From Flavobacterium sp. 123 (GTDB taxonomy: Bacteria; Bacteroidota; Bacteroidia; Flavobacteriales; Flavobacteriaceae): 64,000 nt of DNA. This document shows, piece after piece, positions 36,707 to 46,017 of the stretch; position 1 is the stretch's first letter, and the number at the start of each line of letters is the position of its first letter. Location of the stretch: assembly GCF_003634825.1 (NCBI RefSeq), contig NZ_RBXD01000001.1, forward strand, positions 2,378,501 through 2,442,500, read 5' to 3'. The notes under the pieces were generated by a model. It saw only the letters and a program-made list of their open reading frames with translations. It made no database searches and had not been told where the DNA came from. Made by a program: the position numbers and the translations under genes.

Positions 36707-38188
36707 TTATTTTTTACGTTCCATTTCTCTGGAAAGCGAAGGCTGTTTTTCATTCATGATTTTGGTAACGGTAACATGCATCCAAATCAAACAAATAGCG
36801 GAGAATATCAGAATAAATATCCATGAACTTGACCAGATTCCTGTACAAGTCAGTAAATAACTGAAGATGATAGGACCGAAGAATCCTCCTAATCCACCAA
36901 TCATTCCAACCATCCCACCTACAACACCAACTTCTGTCGGGAAATATTCTGGGATATGTTTGTATACTGCCGCTTTACCAATTCCCCAAGAAATACCAAT
37001 CAATATTACTAACACTAAATATACCCACATATTAGCATCAAAACGAATATGAGTTATTCCTTTGGCTAATAATTCTTTTTTCTTAACCTCTTGATCTTGT
37101 TTTACAACAACTTCTTGCCAAGAATTACGTGTTGGGAAGATTGAGTTTTCTTGCGGTTTTTCTGTTTTTTGAAGTATTGGAAAATTGACATCTCCTATTT
37201 TTACAGCAGCATCTGAGACCATGCTAATTGTTCCTTTTTTGGTAGCCAAAACTCCAGGACCAGTTGTGGTTATATCCATTTTTGGTACCATTAATAAAGC
37301 ACTTAAGATTACAGACGATCCTAATACCCAATACATTACTTTTCGAGCGCCAAATTTATCAGATAAATACCCGCCAAATGCACGAATAACACCAGAAGGT
37401 AAGCTAAACATAGTAGCAAATAATCCACCCATAACTAAGCTGGTTTGGTATACGTTCATGAAGTTAGGTAATAACCATTGTGAATACGCAACAAAACAAC
37501 CAAAAACTAAGAAGTAATAGGCTCCAAAACGCCAAACACGTACACTTTTTAAAGATTGTAACATTTGCGTAACTGTTTTGGTTTGATTTTCAATCTTTTT
37601 ATTTTTTGCAAAAACCAAGAAAAATAAACCAATAACAACTAAAGCTGTAGCGTAAATTACGGGTAATAATTTCCAACCATTTTGTGGATCATCTATCGAA
37701 AAATGATTCAATAGGGAAGGAGCTAAGAATGTAGTAATTGCAGCACCTGCATTTCCCATCCCGAAGATTCCCAATGCTCTACCTTGCCATTCTTTTGGAT
37801 ACCAAATTGAAGTATAACCAATACCAACGGCAAAGCTTGTTCCTACCATACCAAATAAAAAGCTGAGTAAAGCAAACATGAAAAAGCTATCAGCTAATGG
37901 AAGCAGAAACAGGGGTATAGAGCAAAGGAGTAATAATAATGAAAATACGTATTTACCACCAAATTTATCCGTTAATATCCCGATAGGAAGACGCATAACA
38001 GAACCGGTTAAAATTGGAATTCCAAGTAGCCATCCTACTTGAACAACACTCCAATGAAAAATTCCATTGTCTACTAAAAAAGTTACTAAAACACCATTTA
38101 ATGTCCAACATGCAAAACATACCGTGAATGCAAGTGTATTTAAAAACAAAATTTTATGGGATTGCGATAAAGAGTTTGAATTTTTCAT
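36707..38188 (-). CDS. NarK-type nitrate/nitrite MFS transporter
   Basis: The 493-aa inner-membrane permease has about 12 TM segments and NarK-like motifs: GVLVTFLVDNG early, IPILTGSVMRLPIGILTDKFGGK, and a second GVIRAFGGYLSDKFGARKVMY. Arg61 (SVMRLP) and the Arg in GVIRAF correspond to the substrate-binding arginines of NarK. An extra hydrophilic stretch of about 80 residues (about 303-382) interrupts the second half before a TM segment. It imports nitrate or exports nitrite. Its promoter carries two palindromes. Confidence 0.9.
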   Translation of the reverse strand: MKNSNSLSQSHKILFLNTLAFTVCFACWTLNGVLVTFLVDNGIFHWSVVQVGWLLGIPILTGSVMRLPIGILTDKFGGKYVFSLLLLLCSIPLFLLPLADSFFMFALLSFLFGMVGTSFAVGIGYTSIWYPKEWQGRALGIFGMGNAGAAITTFLAPSLLNHFSIDDPQNGWKLLPVIYATALVVIGLFFLVFAKNKKIENQTKTVTQMLQSLKSVRVWRFGAYYFLVFGCFVAYSQWLLPNFMNVYQTSLVMGGLFATMFSLPSGVIRAFGGYLSDKFGARKVMYWVLGSSVILSALLMVPKMDITTTGPGVLATKKGTISMVSDAAVKIGDVNFPILQKTEKPQENSIFPTRNSWQEVVVKQDQEVKKKELLAKGITHIRFDANMWVYLVLVILIGISWGIGKAAVYKHIPEYFPTEVGVVGGMVGMIGGLGGFFGPIIFSYLLTCTGIWSSSWIFILIFSAICLIWMHVTVTKIMNEKQPSLSREMERKK

Positions 38189-38204
38189 AGTACTTATTTT
38201 TTTA

Positions 38205-38250
38205 CAAATATAAGTATATTTACTTATTTAATACGTATAAATACGTATTA
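38205..38250 (-). promoter_or_regulatory. narK promoter with two operators
   Basis: The minus strand has TATATTTG (38205-38212), a perfect -7 box 17 bases from the ATG. The palindrome TACGTATAAATACGTA (38232-38247, extendable to 10-bp arms over 38229-38250) is centred 27.5 bp upstream of the box, as at 29535. A second, weaker palindrome TAAGTATATTTACTTA (38211-38226) abuts the -7 box. Confidence 0.7.
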
Positions 38251-38408
38251 GTACTTATTTTTGTCAATTTAAAGATTTTTGTAAAAAAATATTTTTAAAT
38301 CAACATAATCAAATCTGTTTACTGTGAAATCATCAAGAAAAGCCTTTTTTTAGATTGTAATAAATGTTTGTCAACTATAAAAAAAATCAAAAAAAGGCAG
38401 TTAATAAA

Positions 38409-38436
38409 AAAACCATTCTCTTTTGAGAATGGTTTT
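38409..38436 (-). terminator. Terminator of the response regulator gene
   Basis: The arms AAAACCATTCTC and GAGAATGGTTTT surround a TTTT loop, with a T tract on the minus strand. It lies 27 bases after the stop at 38464. Confidence 0.85.
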
Positions 38437-38463
38437 GTATGTATAAAGGAATAAGATTCTAAA

Positions 38464-39123
38464 TTATAGTAATGAATATTCGGTTGCTTTATTAGAAAGT
38501 TCCATTAGATTTTTGACTTTTAACTTTTTCATCAAATTGAAACGGTGAACTTCGGCAGTTCGTTTGCTAATTTCTAAAGCTTCGGCAATTTCTTTGTTGC
38601 CTTTGCCAGATAATAAAAGTTTAAGGATTTCTTTTTCTCTTTTGGTAATCATTAATTCTTCGTCCAACGATTGCTTAGTTTCCATTACAGCTGCTGGATT
38701 GCTTAGTTGGCCAATTAATATGGACGAAATATCACCACTAAAATATTTTCCACCATTTGCTACAGTATGAACCGCTTTGAGGAATTCTTCTTTAGTAGAT
38801 CCTTTTAGCAAATAGCCGTCTGCACCAGCTTTTATTGATTTTAATACGTATTCTTCTGATTCGTGCATAGAAAGCATAACAATTTTTACCAAATTGTTTT
38901 CGCTTCTTAGTTTCTCAACGACTTCAATACCGGTTAAATTTGGCATACGAATGTCTAAAATTAGCAAGTCTGGTTGCACTGTTTTAACCATACTAAGGGC
39001 TTCTAAACCATCAGTAGCTTCACCAACAACTTCTATATTAGCTTCGTTTTCTAATAATGATTTGATACCATCTCTTACAAATACATGATCATCAGCCAGA
39101 ACCACTCGAATAGTATTACTCAT
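38464..39123 (-). CDS. NarL/LuxR-family response regulator
   Basis: The 219-aa protein has a receiver domain with acidic pocket Asp11/Asp12, phospho-acceptor Asp57 (LLILDIRMP) and Lys near 109. A LuxR/NarL helix-turn-helix follows (about 155-215: LTKREKEILKLLLSGKGNKEIAEALEISKRTAEVHR; first residues MITKREKE). It follows the sensor kinase gene by 139 bp. It probably controls nitrate genes in response to nitrate, as NarL and NreC do. Its own leader contains two TACGTA half-sites. Confidence 0.9.
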   Translation of the reverse strand: MSNTIRVVLADDHVFVRDGIKSLLENEANIEVVGEATDGLEALSMVKTVQPDLLILDIRMPNLTGIEVVEKLRSENNLVKIVMLSMHESEEYVLKSIKAGADGYLLKGSTKEEFLKAVHTVANGGKYFSGDISSILIGQLSNPAAVMETKQSLDEELMITKREKEILKLLLSGKGNKEIAEALEISKRTAEVHRFNLMKKLKVKNLMELSNKATEYSLL

Positions 39124-39150
39124 AAGTTACTTAATTTTAAATCGGTTTAT

Positions 39151-39187
39151 TACGTATATTCATCTAAAATAAGAGCTAATATACGTA
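39151..39187 (-). promoter_or_regulatory. Two TACGTA half-sites before the response regulator gene
   Basis: TACGTA occurs at 39151-39156 and 39182-39187, inside ATTACGTATATT and ATATACGTATTT. These are single half-sites of the nitrate-region palindrome rather than full 7-2-7 sites, so binding is uncertain. Confidence 0.35.
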
Positions 39188-39262
39188 TTTTTCAATAACA
39201 ATTGCAAGGGTGATACCAAAAATCAATTGTAATGATAATTGAAATTGCTATTGAAATTTTTT

Positions 39263-41071
39263 TTAAATTGGAATATTAAAAGTAATACGCGTTCCTTCAT
39301 CAGGAATAGAATTGATAAAAACACGTCCGTTAACATATTGAATTCTCTCCTTCATGAAGAGTAGTCCCATTCCGGATTCACTGTTTCTTTTTTTCTCCGC
39401 TTCGTTAATGTCAAATCCTTTTCCGTTATCATCTATTGTTATACTCAAGATGTTATTGCTGTGCGAAAGTTGCACAATGATATGGGTGGAATCAGCGTAT
39501 TTTATGGCATTATTGATCGCTTCTTGTGTCAAACGGTAGATGTTGATTTCAATTAAAGAATCCAGTCGTTTGTCAAAATTTGTTTTATTATAGAACAGAA
39601 TATTTTTGCCTGTTAATTTTGATAATTCTTGGGTAAGTTTAGCTAATGAAGAAACTATTCCGTGATCGCTCAACTCTGGTGGCATCAAGTTAAAGGTGGC
39701 TGTACGAACTCCTTTTATGATATCTAAAGCCAGTTTTTTGAGGTATTCGATTTTCTGTTCTGCTTTTTCTTTGTCGTCCAGGTTGATACTTTCTAAGCTA
39801 AATTTTAGGCCAGTAAGCATTTGTCCAATACCATCGTGAATCTCTCTTGCAATTCTGTTTTGTTCGTTTTCTTGATTCTCAACAATTTTACTAGAAATAA
39901 TTTTCTGCTGATTGATTTTATCTGTAACGTTCTCTGTGTTTAAACGTTCTACTTCTTTTTCTGCATTTTTACGTTCCGTAATATCAAAGCAGATAATTAA
40001 CAATTCAGATTCATCTTTTTTTATGGTTACTGGAATCATTGATAAGTCTAGCCAAAGTGATTCACCATTTCGATTAGTAATATTGATTTCTCCTTGCCAT
40101 CCGCTTTTTTGTTTCTGAGAAATAATTCGATCAATTACCAGTTGCTCTTTTTCTATTGGTGTTAAAACCTGTGAAAAAGTTTTGTCCGAAAGAAATGGAT
40201 TGTATTGTAATAGTTTTGAGAATTTTTCTCCAATATGAATCAGCGAATTGTCCGGAGCAACACGACAATAGAGTAGGGTATTCTCCATGGCATAATTGAG
40301 AGATTTCAGTTCTTTTACAGAGTTTTCTTTTATTTCGCTGATGATTTCAGTGTCATGAGCTAGTTTTAAAGCCTTCTTTTCTGAAAGTAAAAGTTTGAAT
40401 ATAAGTTTCTCGATTTTCTTGTTTGTTGGTTTGAATATAAAGAGGAATTCTAAGAGTAAAACAAACAAGGTAAATAGTAAAATAGCGTATTCTGTTTTGC
40501 TTTGTAAGGTTACTTTTTTGAGTGCTTCATTATCGTATTCGCCAACAATTTGATTCATTTTAGCCAAAAAAACAGCTTCGTTTTCAAGAATTGTTTCTAC
40601 GAGTTTTTTATTCTCAGCATCATTGATATTTGCCTTTTTGTTGGCTAAAAATTGGTTTGAAGCTTTTATTATAGTATCAAAATTTGGTTTGATTGCTATA
40701 AATAATTGGTTGAGTTTAGCACTTTTTTTCTTTGGAAAACCAAGACTATCATTTCCGTTTTCTAAGGCATAATGATTGTATTTCCAAAGATTTATGGTTT
40801 CATTGATGCGAATTATTTCTTCTTTGCTTTTGGTGGTATCCGATACAAAATTCAGAATCAAAATTTCTTTTGTCAATTTCTGGCTTAACATTCTTTGTTT
40901 TCCAGAAATATTGATAATTCGAGAATCACTTAGTTGCGCACTAAGATTGTATTGGATCAAAAGTTGGCTCAATAGCACCGTAATTCCAATCGTCAATAAG
41001 GCGAATAAATATAATCGTCTTAAATTTTTGAATGAAATAGTATCAACCGATGCTAGGGCTTTTTTTTTCAT
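39263..41071 (-). CDS. NarX/NarQ-like sensor histidine kinase with PilJ-type sensor and PAS domain
   Basis: The 602-aa inner-membrane kinase has TM segments near 18-40 and 195-213. Between them is a PilJ/NarX-type periplasmic domain with the P-box-like ISGKQRMLSQKL (55-66; Arg60 fits the nitrate-contacting arginine). A PAS domain spans about 260-370 (ending LLIICFDITERKNAE). The HisKA_3 dimerisation domain carries His412 (AREIHDGIGQ), and a HATPase domain ends the chain (DNGKGFD, SGMGLLFMKERI). It partners with the downstream LuxR-type regulator and is likely nitrate-responsive. Confidence 0.9.
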   Translation of the reverse strand: MKKKALASVDTISFKNLRRLYLFALLTIGITVLLSQLLIQYNLSAQLSDSRIINISGKQRMLSQKLTKEILILNFVSDTTKSKEEIIRINETINLWKYNHYALENGNDSLGFPKKKSAKLNQLFIAIKPNFDTIIKASNQFLANKKANINDAENKKLVETILENEAVFLAKMNQIVGEYDNEALKKVTLQSKTEYAILLFTLFVLLLEFLFIFKPTNKKIEKLIFKLLLSEKKALKLAHDTEIISEIKENSVKELKSLNYAMENTLLYCRVAPDNSLIHIGEKFSKLLQYNPFLSDKTFSQVLTPIEKEQLVIDRIISQKQKSGWQGEINITNRNGESLWLDLSMIPVTIKKDESELLIICFDITERKNAEKEVERLNTENVTDKINQQKIISSKIVENQENEQNRIAREIHDGIGQMLTGLKFSLESINLDDKEKAEQKIEYLKKLALDIIKGVRTATFNLMPPELSDHGIVSSLAKLTQELSKLTGKNILFYNKTNFDKRLDSLIEINIYRLTQEAINNAIKYADSTHIIVQLSHSNNILSITIDDNGKGFDINEAEKKRNSESGMGLLFMKERIQYVNGRVFINSIPDEGTRITFNIPI

Positions 41072-41083
41072 AGAGTAATTGAA

Positions 41084-41671
41084 TTACAATCCAAGAGACT
41101 CTTTTATCAATTGAAGATTTTCAGCACTGAAATTAATTTTTAATGCTTCTTCATGTCCTTTATCAGACATTTTATTCCAAGTTTTCAGAATAATATTTTT
41201 TAGTTTTTCAGTGTCGTGTTTGTGTACAAATGGATCTAAATAATATTCTAGAAAAACGAGGCAAATCACATCTTCTAAAAGTTGTGTTTCAGCATCTTTT
41301 TTGAGTAATTTTTTTTCTATAAGAAAAGAAACACGTGCAATGAATTCCTCTGAATAACCTGCTTTTTCTAAAATTTCGGCTGTGAGTTTAGCGTGAAATT
41401 TTTTTAAATCTTCTCTCCATTTCAAATACCCTACGCGATCCATTGGATAAGATTCTCGTGGCATTTTCCATCTGCAAATGTGCTGTGCTTTGGCGGCAAT
41501 TTGAACAGCTTCGGAAGCTTCTGGATAAAAATCCATTAACCTCTGATACATTCTGTTAGAATATAATAATTCCTTTGGATGCGAAACAGATTGGTATGTT
41601 TCACTATTTGGATCCTGTGCATTTTCTGCATCTATCCAAGCACTTGCTTTTTGAAATGGAGTAGTAGTCAT
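41084..41671 (-). CDS. DUF4202-domain protein
   Basis: The 195-aa soluble protein matches DUF4202 (MTTTPFQKASAWIDAENAQDP, ICRWKMPRESYPMDRVGYLKWR, LEDVICLVFLEYY). These proteins recur next to nitrite/sulfite assimilation genes, but their role is unknown. Conserved His/Glu/Asp positions in helices recall HD-type proteins, without a clear HD motif. It lies 29 bp after nirD and 12 bp before the kinase gene, in one apparent transcript. Confidence 0.82.
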   Translation of the reverse strand: MTTTPFQKASAWIDAENAQDPNSETYQSVSHPKELLYSNRMYQRLMDFYPEASEAVQIAAKAQHICRWKMPRESYPMDRVGYLKWREDLKKFHAKLTAEILEKAGYSEEFIARVSFLIEKKLLKKDAETQLLEDVICLVFLEYYLDPFVHKHDTEKLKNIILKTWNKMSDKGHEEALKINFSAENLQLIKESLGL

Positions 41672-41700
41672 CTGAAATGTTAAAAATCAAAGATACGTAT

Positions 41701-42078
41701 TTATTCCAAAAAGCCAACGAATACTTCACCATCCACAACTTTTACAGGATAAGTAGCAATAGAATAATCTTCTCCGTTAAGGTTTGAACCGTCTGTAAGT
41801 GAAAAGGTTTTTTTGTGCATTGGGCATGCAATTTTTGGAATTTCATCAGCAGAACCAATCATTCCTCTTGAAAGCACCATTTCCATTTTATGAGGACAAA
41901 CATTTTGGCAAGCGTACCATTCGTTTCTGCGAGAGAAATTGATAACTGCAATTTGCTTGTTTTTATATTTGATGCATCCTCCACCTTCAGTAGGGAAATC
42001 AGTAGTTTTTCCGGCTTTGAACCAAACTTTCACTTCGTTCAATTGAACTGTTTCGTATTGATTTAGAATATCTTGCAT
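41701..42078 (-). CDS. nirD: Nitrite reductase small subunit NirD with complete Rieske ligands
   Basis: The 125-aa Rieske-fold protein is the small subunit of NADH-dependent assimilatory nitrite reductase. It retains CPH (Cys61, His63) and CPMH (Cys85, His88), the four ligands of a Rieske [2Fe-2S] cluster, whereas E. coli-type NirD lacks them. It follows nirB by 105 bp. Confidence 0.9.
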   Translation of the reverse strand: MQDILNQYETVQLNEVKVWFKAGKTTDFPTEGGGCIKYKNKQIAVINFSRRNEWYACQNVCPHKMEMVLSRGMIGSADEIPKIACPMHKKTFSLTDGSNLNGEDYSIATYPVKVVDGEVFVGFLE

Positions 42079-42183
42079 ACTATTTGTTTTTAAATTTCCA
42101 CAACTCCAACAGGTATAAATAATGTCTGCGAAAGATCAAAATCGGTCTGTTGAAGTTGATGGAATAATTTTTAATTTTTTAGA

Positions 42184-44691
42184 TTACCAAAGTCTAGGCA
42201 TTTTTTGATCTCTCATTGGCACAAATTCAATGTTGTCATCTCTGTCATCAGAATTCACAAAATGGCTAAAACGTTTTAGCATTTCAGGATCTTCAACAAC
42301 TTGAGTCCATTCGCATTCGTAAGTATCAACTAAACCTTGCATTTCTTTATCCAATGCCTCAGCAATACCTAAACTGTCCTCGATTACTACTTGTTTCAAG
42401 TAATCCAATCCACCTTCTAATTTTTCTAACCAAGTAGAAGTACGTACTAATGGTCCTGCTGTGCGGATGTAAAACATTAGGAAACGGTCTAAGTATTTCA
42501 AACAAGTCTCTTTATCTACTTGCTCTGCAAACAGCACTGCATGTTTAGGATTTGCTCCTCCATTACCACTGATGTATAAATTCCAGCCTCCTTCAACAGC
42601 AATAACTCCAAAATCTTTTCCTCTTGCTTCGGCACATTCTCTGATGCAACCAGAAACGCCTCCTTTAATTTTATGTGGAGAACGCAATCCTTTGTATCTG
42701 TTTTCTAATTCAATGGCAAAAGAAGTACTATCGTCCATTCCGTAGCGACACCAAGTGTTTCCTACGCAGCTTTTTACGGTACGCAGTGATTTACCATAAG
42801 CGTGACCACTTTCAAAACCATTGTCGATTAGTATTTTCCAAATTTCTGGTAAGTCATTTAATTCAGCACCGAATAAATCAATACGTTGTCCACCAGTTAT
42901 TTTAGTATATAGATTGTATTTTAAAGCAACTTCTCCCAAAACGATTAATTTCTCAGCAGAAATTTCTCCACCTGCAACCCTTGGAACAACCGAATAAGTT
43001 CCGTTACGTTGAATATTTGCTAAGAATCTGTCATTTGAATCTTGAGCTGTTATGTGTTTGTTAGCCGTATCATTATAAATACTAGAGAAAATAGAAGATA
43101 CTAATGGTTTACAGATTTCGCATCCATCTCCTTTTCCAACAGTTCCTAATACTTCGTTATGATTGGTAAACTTGTTTATTTTTATAATGTCGTAAAGTTC
43201 TTGTCGGTTGTAAGCAAAATGCTCACAAATCACATCTTTAACTTCTTTACCTAATGATTTTTGAGTTTCTTTAACCAAATCAACTACCATTGGTTTACAA
43301 CCTCCACAACCTGTTGTCGCTTTAGTTGTCTTAACCACATCTGAAAAAGTTTCACAACCACCCTCCGTAATAGAACAGCAGATACTTCCTTTAGTCACGT
43401 TTTCACAAGAACAAATCACGGCTGTATCGGGCAAATCCATAGCACTTCCCATTGTAGCGCTTTCTCCACCTCTTGAACCCAAAATCAAATCTTCTGGGTT
43501 TTTAGGCAATTTCATAGCATTGCTATAAATTTGGAATAACGAATTGTAATCACTTGAATCTCCAACTAAAATACCTCCCAATAATGTTTTTCCGTCTTTG
43601 GTAACATTGATTCTTTTGTAAATTCCGTTGAATTTGTTTTCATAAACAATAGCGGTCACTTCCTCATTTTCTATGAAAGGATCACCAAAACTCGCAACTT
43701 CAACACCAATTAATTTCAATTGTGTAGACATATCGATGGTTTCTCTCATCGTTTTTTCACCACCAAGAATATGCTCAGCAGCAACATCGGCCATCTCATA
43801 TCCTGGAGCAACAAGACCGTAAATCATATGGTTATAAAGTGCAACTTCACCAATAGCATAGATGTTTGGATCTGAAGTTTGCATTTTATTATTTACTACA
43901 ATTCCTCCACGAACACCTACTTCAAGCCCTGAAACTCTTCCTAGTTCATCACGAGGTTTAATCCCAGCAGAAACAACCAACATATCTACTTTAAGCAAAT
44001 TATCACCTTCAAACATCATTCCTGTAATGGCATGTTCTCCTGCAATGTATTGCGTAGATTTATTAAGATGAATACCTATATTTAGCTCCTCTATTTTAGA
44101 TTGCAGCATATCACTCGCCCCTTTATCTAACTGTCTTGGCATCAATCGAGGTGCAAATTCCACAACATGAGGATTTAATCCTAAATCACGTACGGCTTTG
44201 GCAGCCTCAAGTCCTAACAATCCTCCTCCAAGGACAGCAGCTTCAGTAGCGCCTTTTTGTTTTATTTTTTTGGCGTAAGCCATAATAGCATCAAGGTCTT
44301 CAATAGTTCTATATACAAAAACACCTTCTTTGTCAACACCTTCAATTGGTGGAACAAAAGCAGCTGAACCCGTAGCTAAAACTAAGTAGTCATACTCATG
44401 TGTTTTTTCTAGATGGGTATGAACTGTTTTATGTTCTCTATTAATATCTGTAATTAATTCGGAAGTATTAAGAATAATATTGTTTTCTTCATACCAATTT
44501 GAAGTTGACATGGATAAGTCGTCAGCGCTCTTCCCTGCAAAGTATTCACTTAAGTGAACACGGTCGTAAGCGCGTCTTGGTTCTTCTCCAAATACGGTTA
44601 TTTGATACTTCTCTTGTCCTGATTTTGCGATGAATTTTTCACAAAATTTGTACCCTACCATGCCGTTTCCGACTACTATTACTTTAATCAT
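42184..44691 (-). CDS. nirB: Nitrite reductase [NAD(P)H] large subunit NirB
   Basis: The 835-aa enzyme reduces nitrite to ammonium with NAD(P)H. The domains in order are FAD/NAD(P)H reductase (VVGNGMVGYKF at the start; AAVLGGGLLGLEAA near 150), BFD [2Fe-2S] motifs (CSCENVTKGSI...TGCGGC, then CEH...GDGCEICKP), ferredoxin-like half domain, and the siroheme/4Fe-4S site with CVGNTWC near 640 and GCIREC near 680. It heads the nirB-nirD-DUF4202-kinase transcript. Siroheme is supplied through cobA at 23 kb. Confidence 0.94.
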   Translation of the reverse strand: MIKVIVVGNGMVGYKFCEKFIAKSGQEKYQITVFGEEPRRAYDRVHLSEYFAGKSADDLSMSTSNWYEENNIILNTSELITDINREHKTVHTHLEKTHEYDYLVLATGSAAFVPPIEGVDKEGVFVYRTIEDLDAIMAYAKKIKQKGATEAAVLGGGLLGLEAAKAVRDLGLNPHVVEFAPRLMPRQLDKGASDMLQSKIEELNIGIHLNKSTQYIAGEHAITGMMFEGDNLLKVDMLVVSAGIKPRDELGRVSGLEVGVRGGIVVNNKMQTSDPNIYAIGEVALYNHMIYGLVAPGYEMADVAAEHILGGEKTMRETIDMSTQLKLIGVEVASFGDPFIENEEVTAIVYENKFNGIYKRINVTKDGKTLLGGILVGDSSDYNSLFQIYSNAMKLPKNPEDLILGSRGGESATMGSAMDLPDTAVICSCENVTKGSICCSITEGGCETFSDVVKTTKATTGCGGCKPMVVDLVKETQKSLGKEVKDVICEHFAYNRQELYDIIKINKFTNHNEVLGTVGKGDGCEICKPLVSSIFSSIYNDTANKHITAQDSNDRFLANIQRNGTYSVVPRVAGGEISAEKLIVLGEVALKYNLYTKITGGQRIDLFGAELNDLPEIWKILIDNGFESGHAYGKSLRTVKSCVGNTWCRYGMDDSTSFAIELENRYKGLRSPHKIKGGVSGCIRECAEARGKDFGVIAVEGGWNLYISGNGGANPKHAVLFAEQVDKETCLKYLDRFLMFYIRTAGPLVRTSTWLEKLEGGLDYLKQVVIEDSLGIAEALDKEMQGLVDTYECEWTQVVEDPEMLKRFSHFVNSDDRDDNIEFVPMRDQKMPRLW

Positions 44692-44716
44692 AACTCATTA
44701 ATTAAGTATTACTACG

Positions 44717-44738
44717 CAAATGTAAGTATAAATACTTA
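44717..44738 (-). promoter_or_regulatory. nirB promoter -7 box and 7-2-7 operator
   Basis: The minus strand has TACATTTG (44717-44724), 25 bases before the nirB ATG. It is abutted by the perfect palindrome TAAGTATAAATACTTA (44723-44738). Further ATACTTAA/AAGTA half-sites follow to 44785, including ACTTAATTTTAAGT near 44768. The operator overlaps the promoter, unlike the layout at narK. Confidence 0.6.
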
Positions 44739-44891
44739 ATTAAATACTTAATTTTTTATTTTTTTTAAACTTAATTTTAAGTAAATACCTGTTTTGTTAT
44801 CTAAGTATATGAGTTGAGATGTTGCTAATAAACGCTAATTTTCTAGTTTATAGCCTGTTTTATTGGGGTTGATTAAAAATGTGCATAAAAA

Positions 44892-44921
44892 AATCCCAAT
44901 TACTTTTTTGTAATTGGGATT
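44892..44921 (-). terminator. Terminator of the NIPSNAP gene
   Basis: The arms AATCCCAATTAC (44892-44903) and GTAATTGGGATT (44910-44921) form a stem. On the minus strand a T run follows. It lies about 40 bases after the stop at 44963. Confidence 0.82.
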
Positions 44922-44962
44922 ATGTTAGAGGGAGAAGAATTTACAACAAATAAAGAAAATAC

Positions 44963-45739
44963 TTAATAATCAGAATAATCCGTTGGATATAAAAACGTAA
45001 TATCAATATGAGAAATATTGTTTTTATATTTTTCCATAGCAATAAGTCCTTTCCATTCCGGTGAATCTACAAAAGCTTTCCAGTGTGAATCCCGACTTTC
45101 TTGATTGTCAAAAGTTGTCAGATACATTAGGTTGGGCATTTTGGCTCCAGATAATACTTCACCGTAAAAAACAGCATTAAAAGCTAAACGATTAAATAAT
45201 ATAATTTCACCACCAGCATTAAACATATCTACTTTGTTTCTATAAATTGCTTCGGTAGCAGATTCATAACTACGTAATTCATAGACTCTATTTTCTCTAG
45301 GACTATTTAATGATGGCGTTTTTAGCAAAGGATGATCTGTAAATGCTTGTAATAAAATGGATTCGATACGCACATAGGGTGCTTCTTTGTAAGAGGCATT
45401 AATGTAATCTGCTCCAGTAGTTGCATATATTTTGTCTTTGGCAAGGTTTTCATCAAGACTGACAAATTGTTTCATAGACGAAAATGGAATCAGGACGATT
45501 ATTTTTTTTAAAGAATCAGTCACTCTAGGTTTGAAGACACCAATATTTTTTATTCCAATTCTTTTCAAGGCAGGTAAATATGCTTCTTTAAGAAATTTTT
45601 CGGTGGTTTCTACTTGTTTACTTGATTGTAAGATGTAGGTTTTGATTTGGTAGAATTCTCGTGATTTTGTAGCTGTTTTTCCAAAACTGGAAAGGGTACA
45701 AAAAATAGCAATTAGAAAAAATAATTTTGATAATTTCAT
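44963..45739 (-). CDS. NIPSNAP-family protein, exported
   Basis: The 258-aa protein has a signal peptide (MKLSKLFFLIAIFCTLSSFGKTA). It contains two NIPSNAP-like ferredoxin-fold halves, seen as FYQIKTYILQSS (about 30-41) and VYELRSYESATEAIYRNKVDMF (about 152-173). The family role is unsettled. Two TACTTA hexamers (45759 and 45773) lie just upstream and resemble half-sites of the nitrate-region operator. Confidence 0.82.
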   Translation of the reverse strand: MKLSKLFFLIAIFCTLSSFGKTATKSREFYQIKTYILQSSKQVETTEKFLKEAYLPALKRIGIKNIGVFKPRVTDSLKKIIVLIPFSSMKQFVSLDENLAKDKIYATTGADYINASYKEAPYVRIESILLQAFTDHPLLKTPSLNSPRENRVYELRSYESATEAIYRNKVDMFNAGGEIILFNRLAFNAVFYGEVLSGAKMPNLMYLTTFDNQESRDSHWKAFVDSPEWKGLIAMEKYKNNISHIDITFLYPTDYSDY

Positions 45740-46017
45740 TTTTGGATGTTTTGGTTGGTACTTAATTTTTGATACTTAATGGACTACTTTCTGAAATAGA
45801 AAAATAGATGGCATTTTATATCGGCTTATAAAAGTATGAAAAAAACATTCCTTTTTTTTATTAAAGAAATAGAATCTTTAATTGAAGTATTTGTAACCAT
45901 AGATATATTATTTATCTTATTAATAATTAAAAGTGTTTTTGATTATTGTAGAATATTAGTGTTTATAGTTTTGTAAAGGGGGTAGTGTATTGCAAATATT
46001 TTTTTGTTTGTAGTTTT

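Noticed and set aside
37185..37517. A 110-codon plus-strand frame inside the narK-like gene
   Set aside because: It lies entirely within the permease coding sequence and has no promoter or family resemblance.
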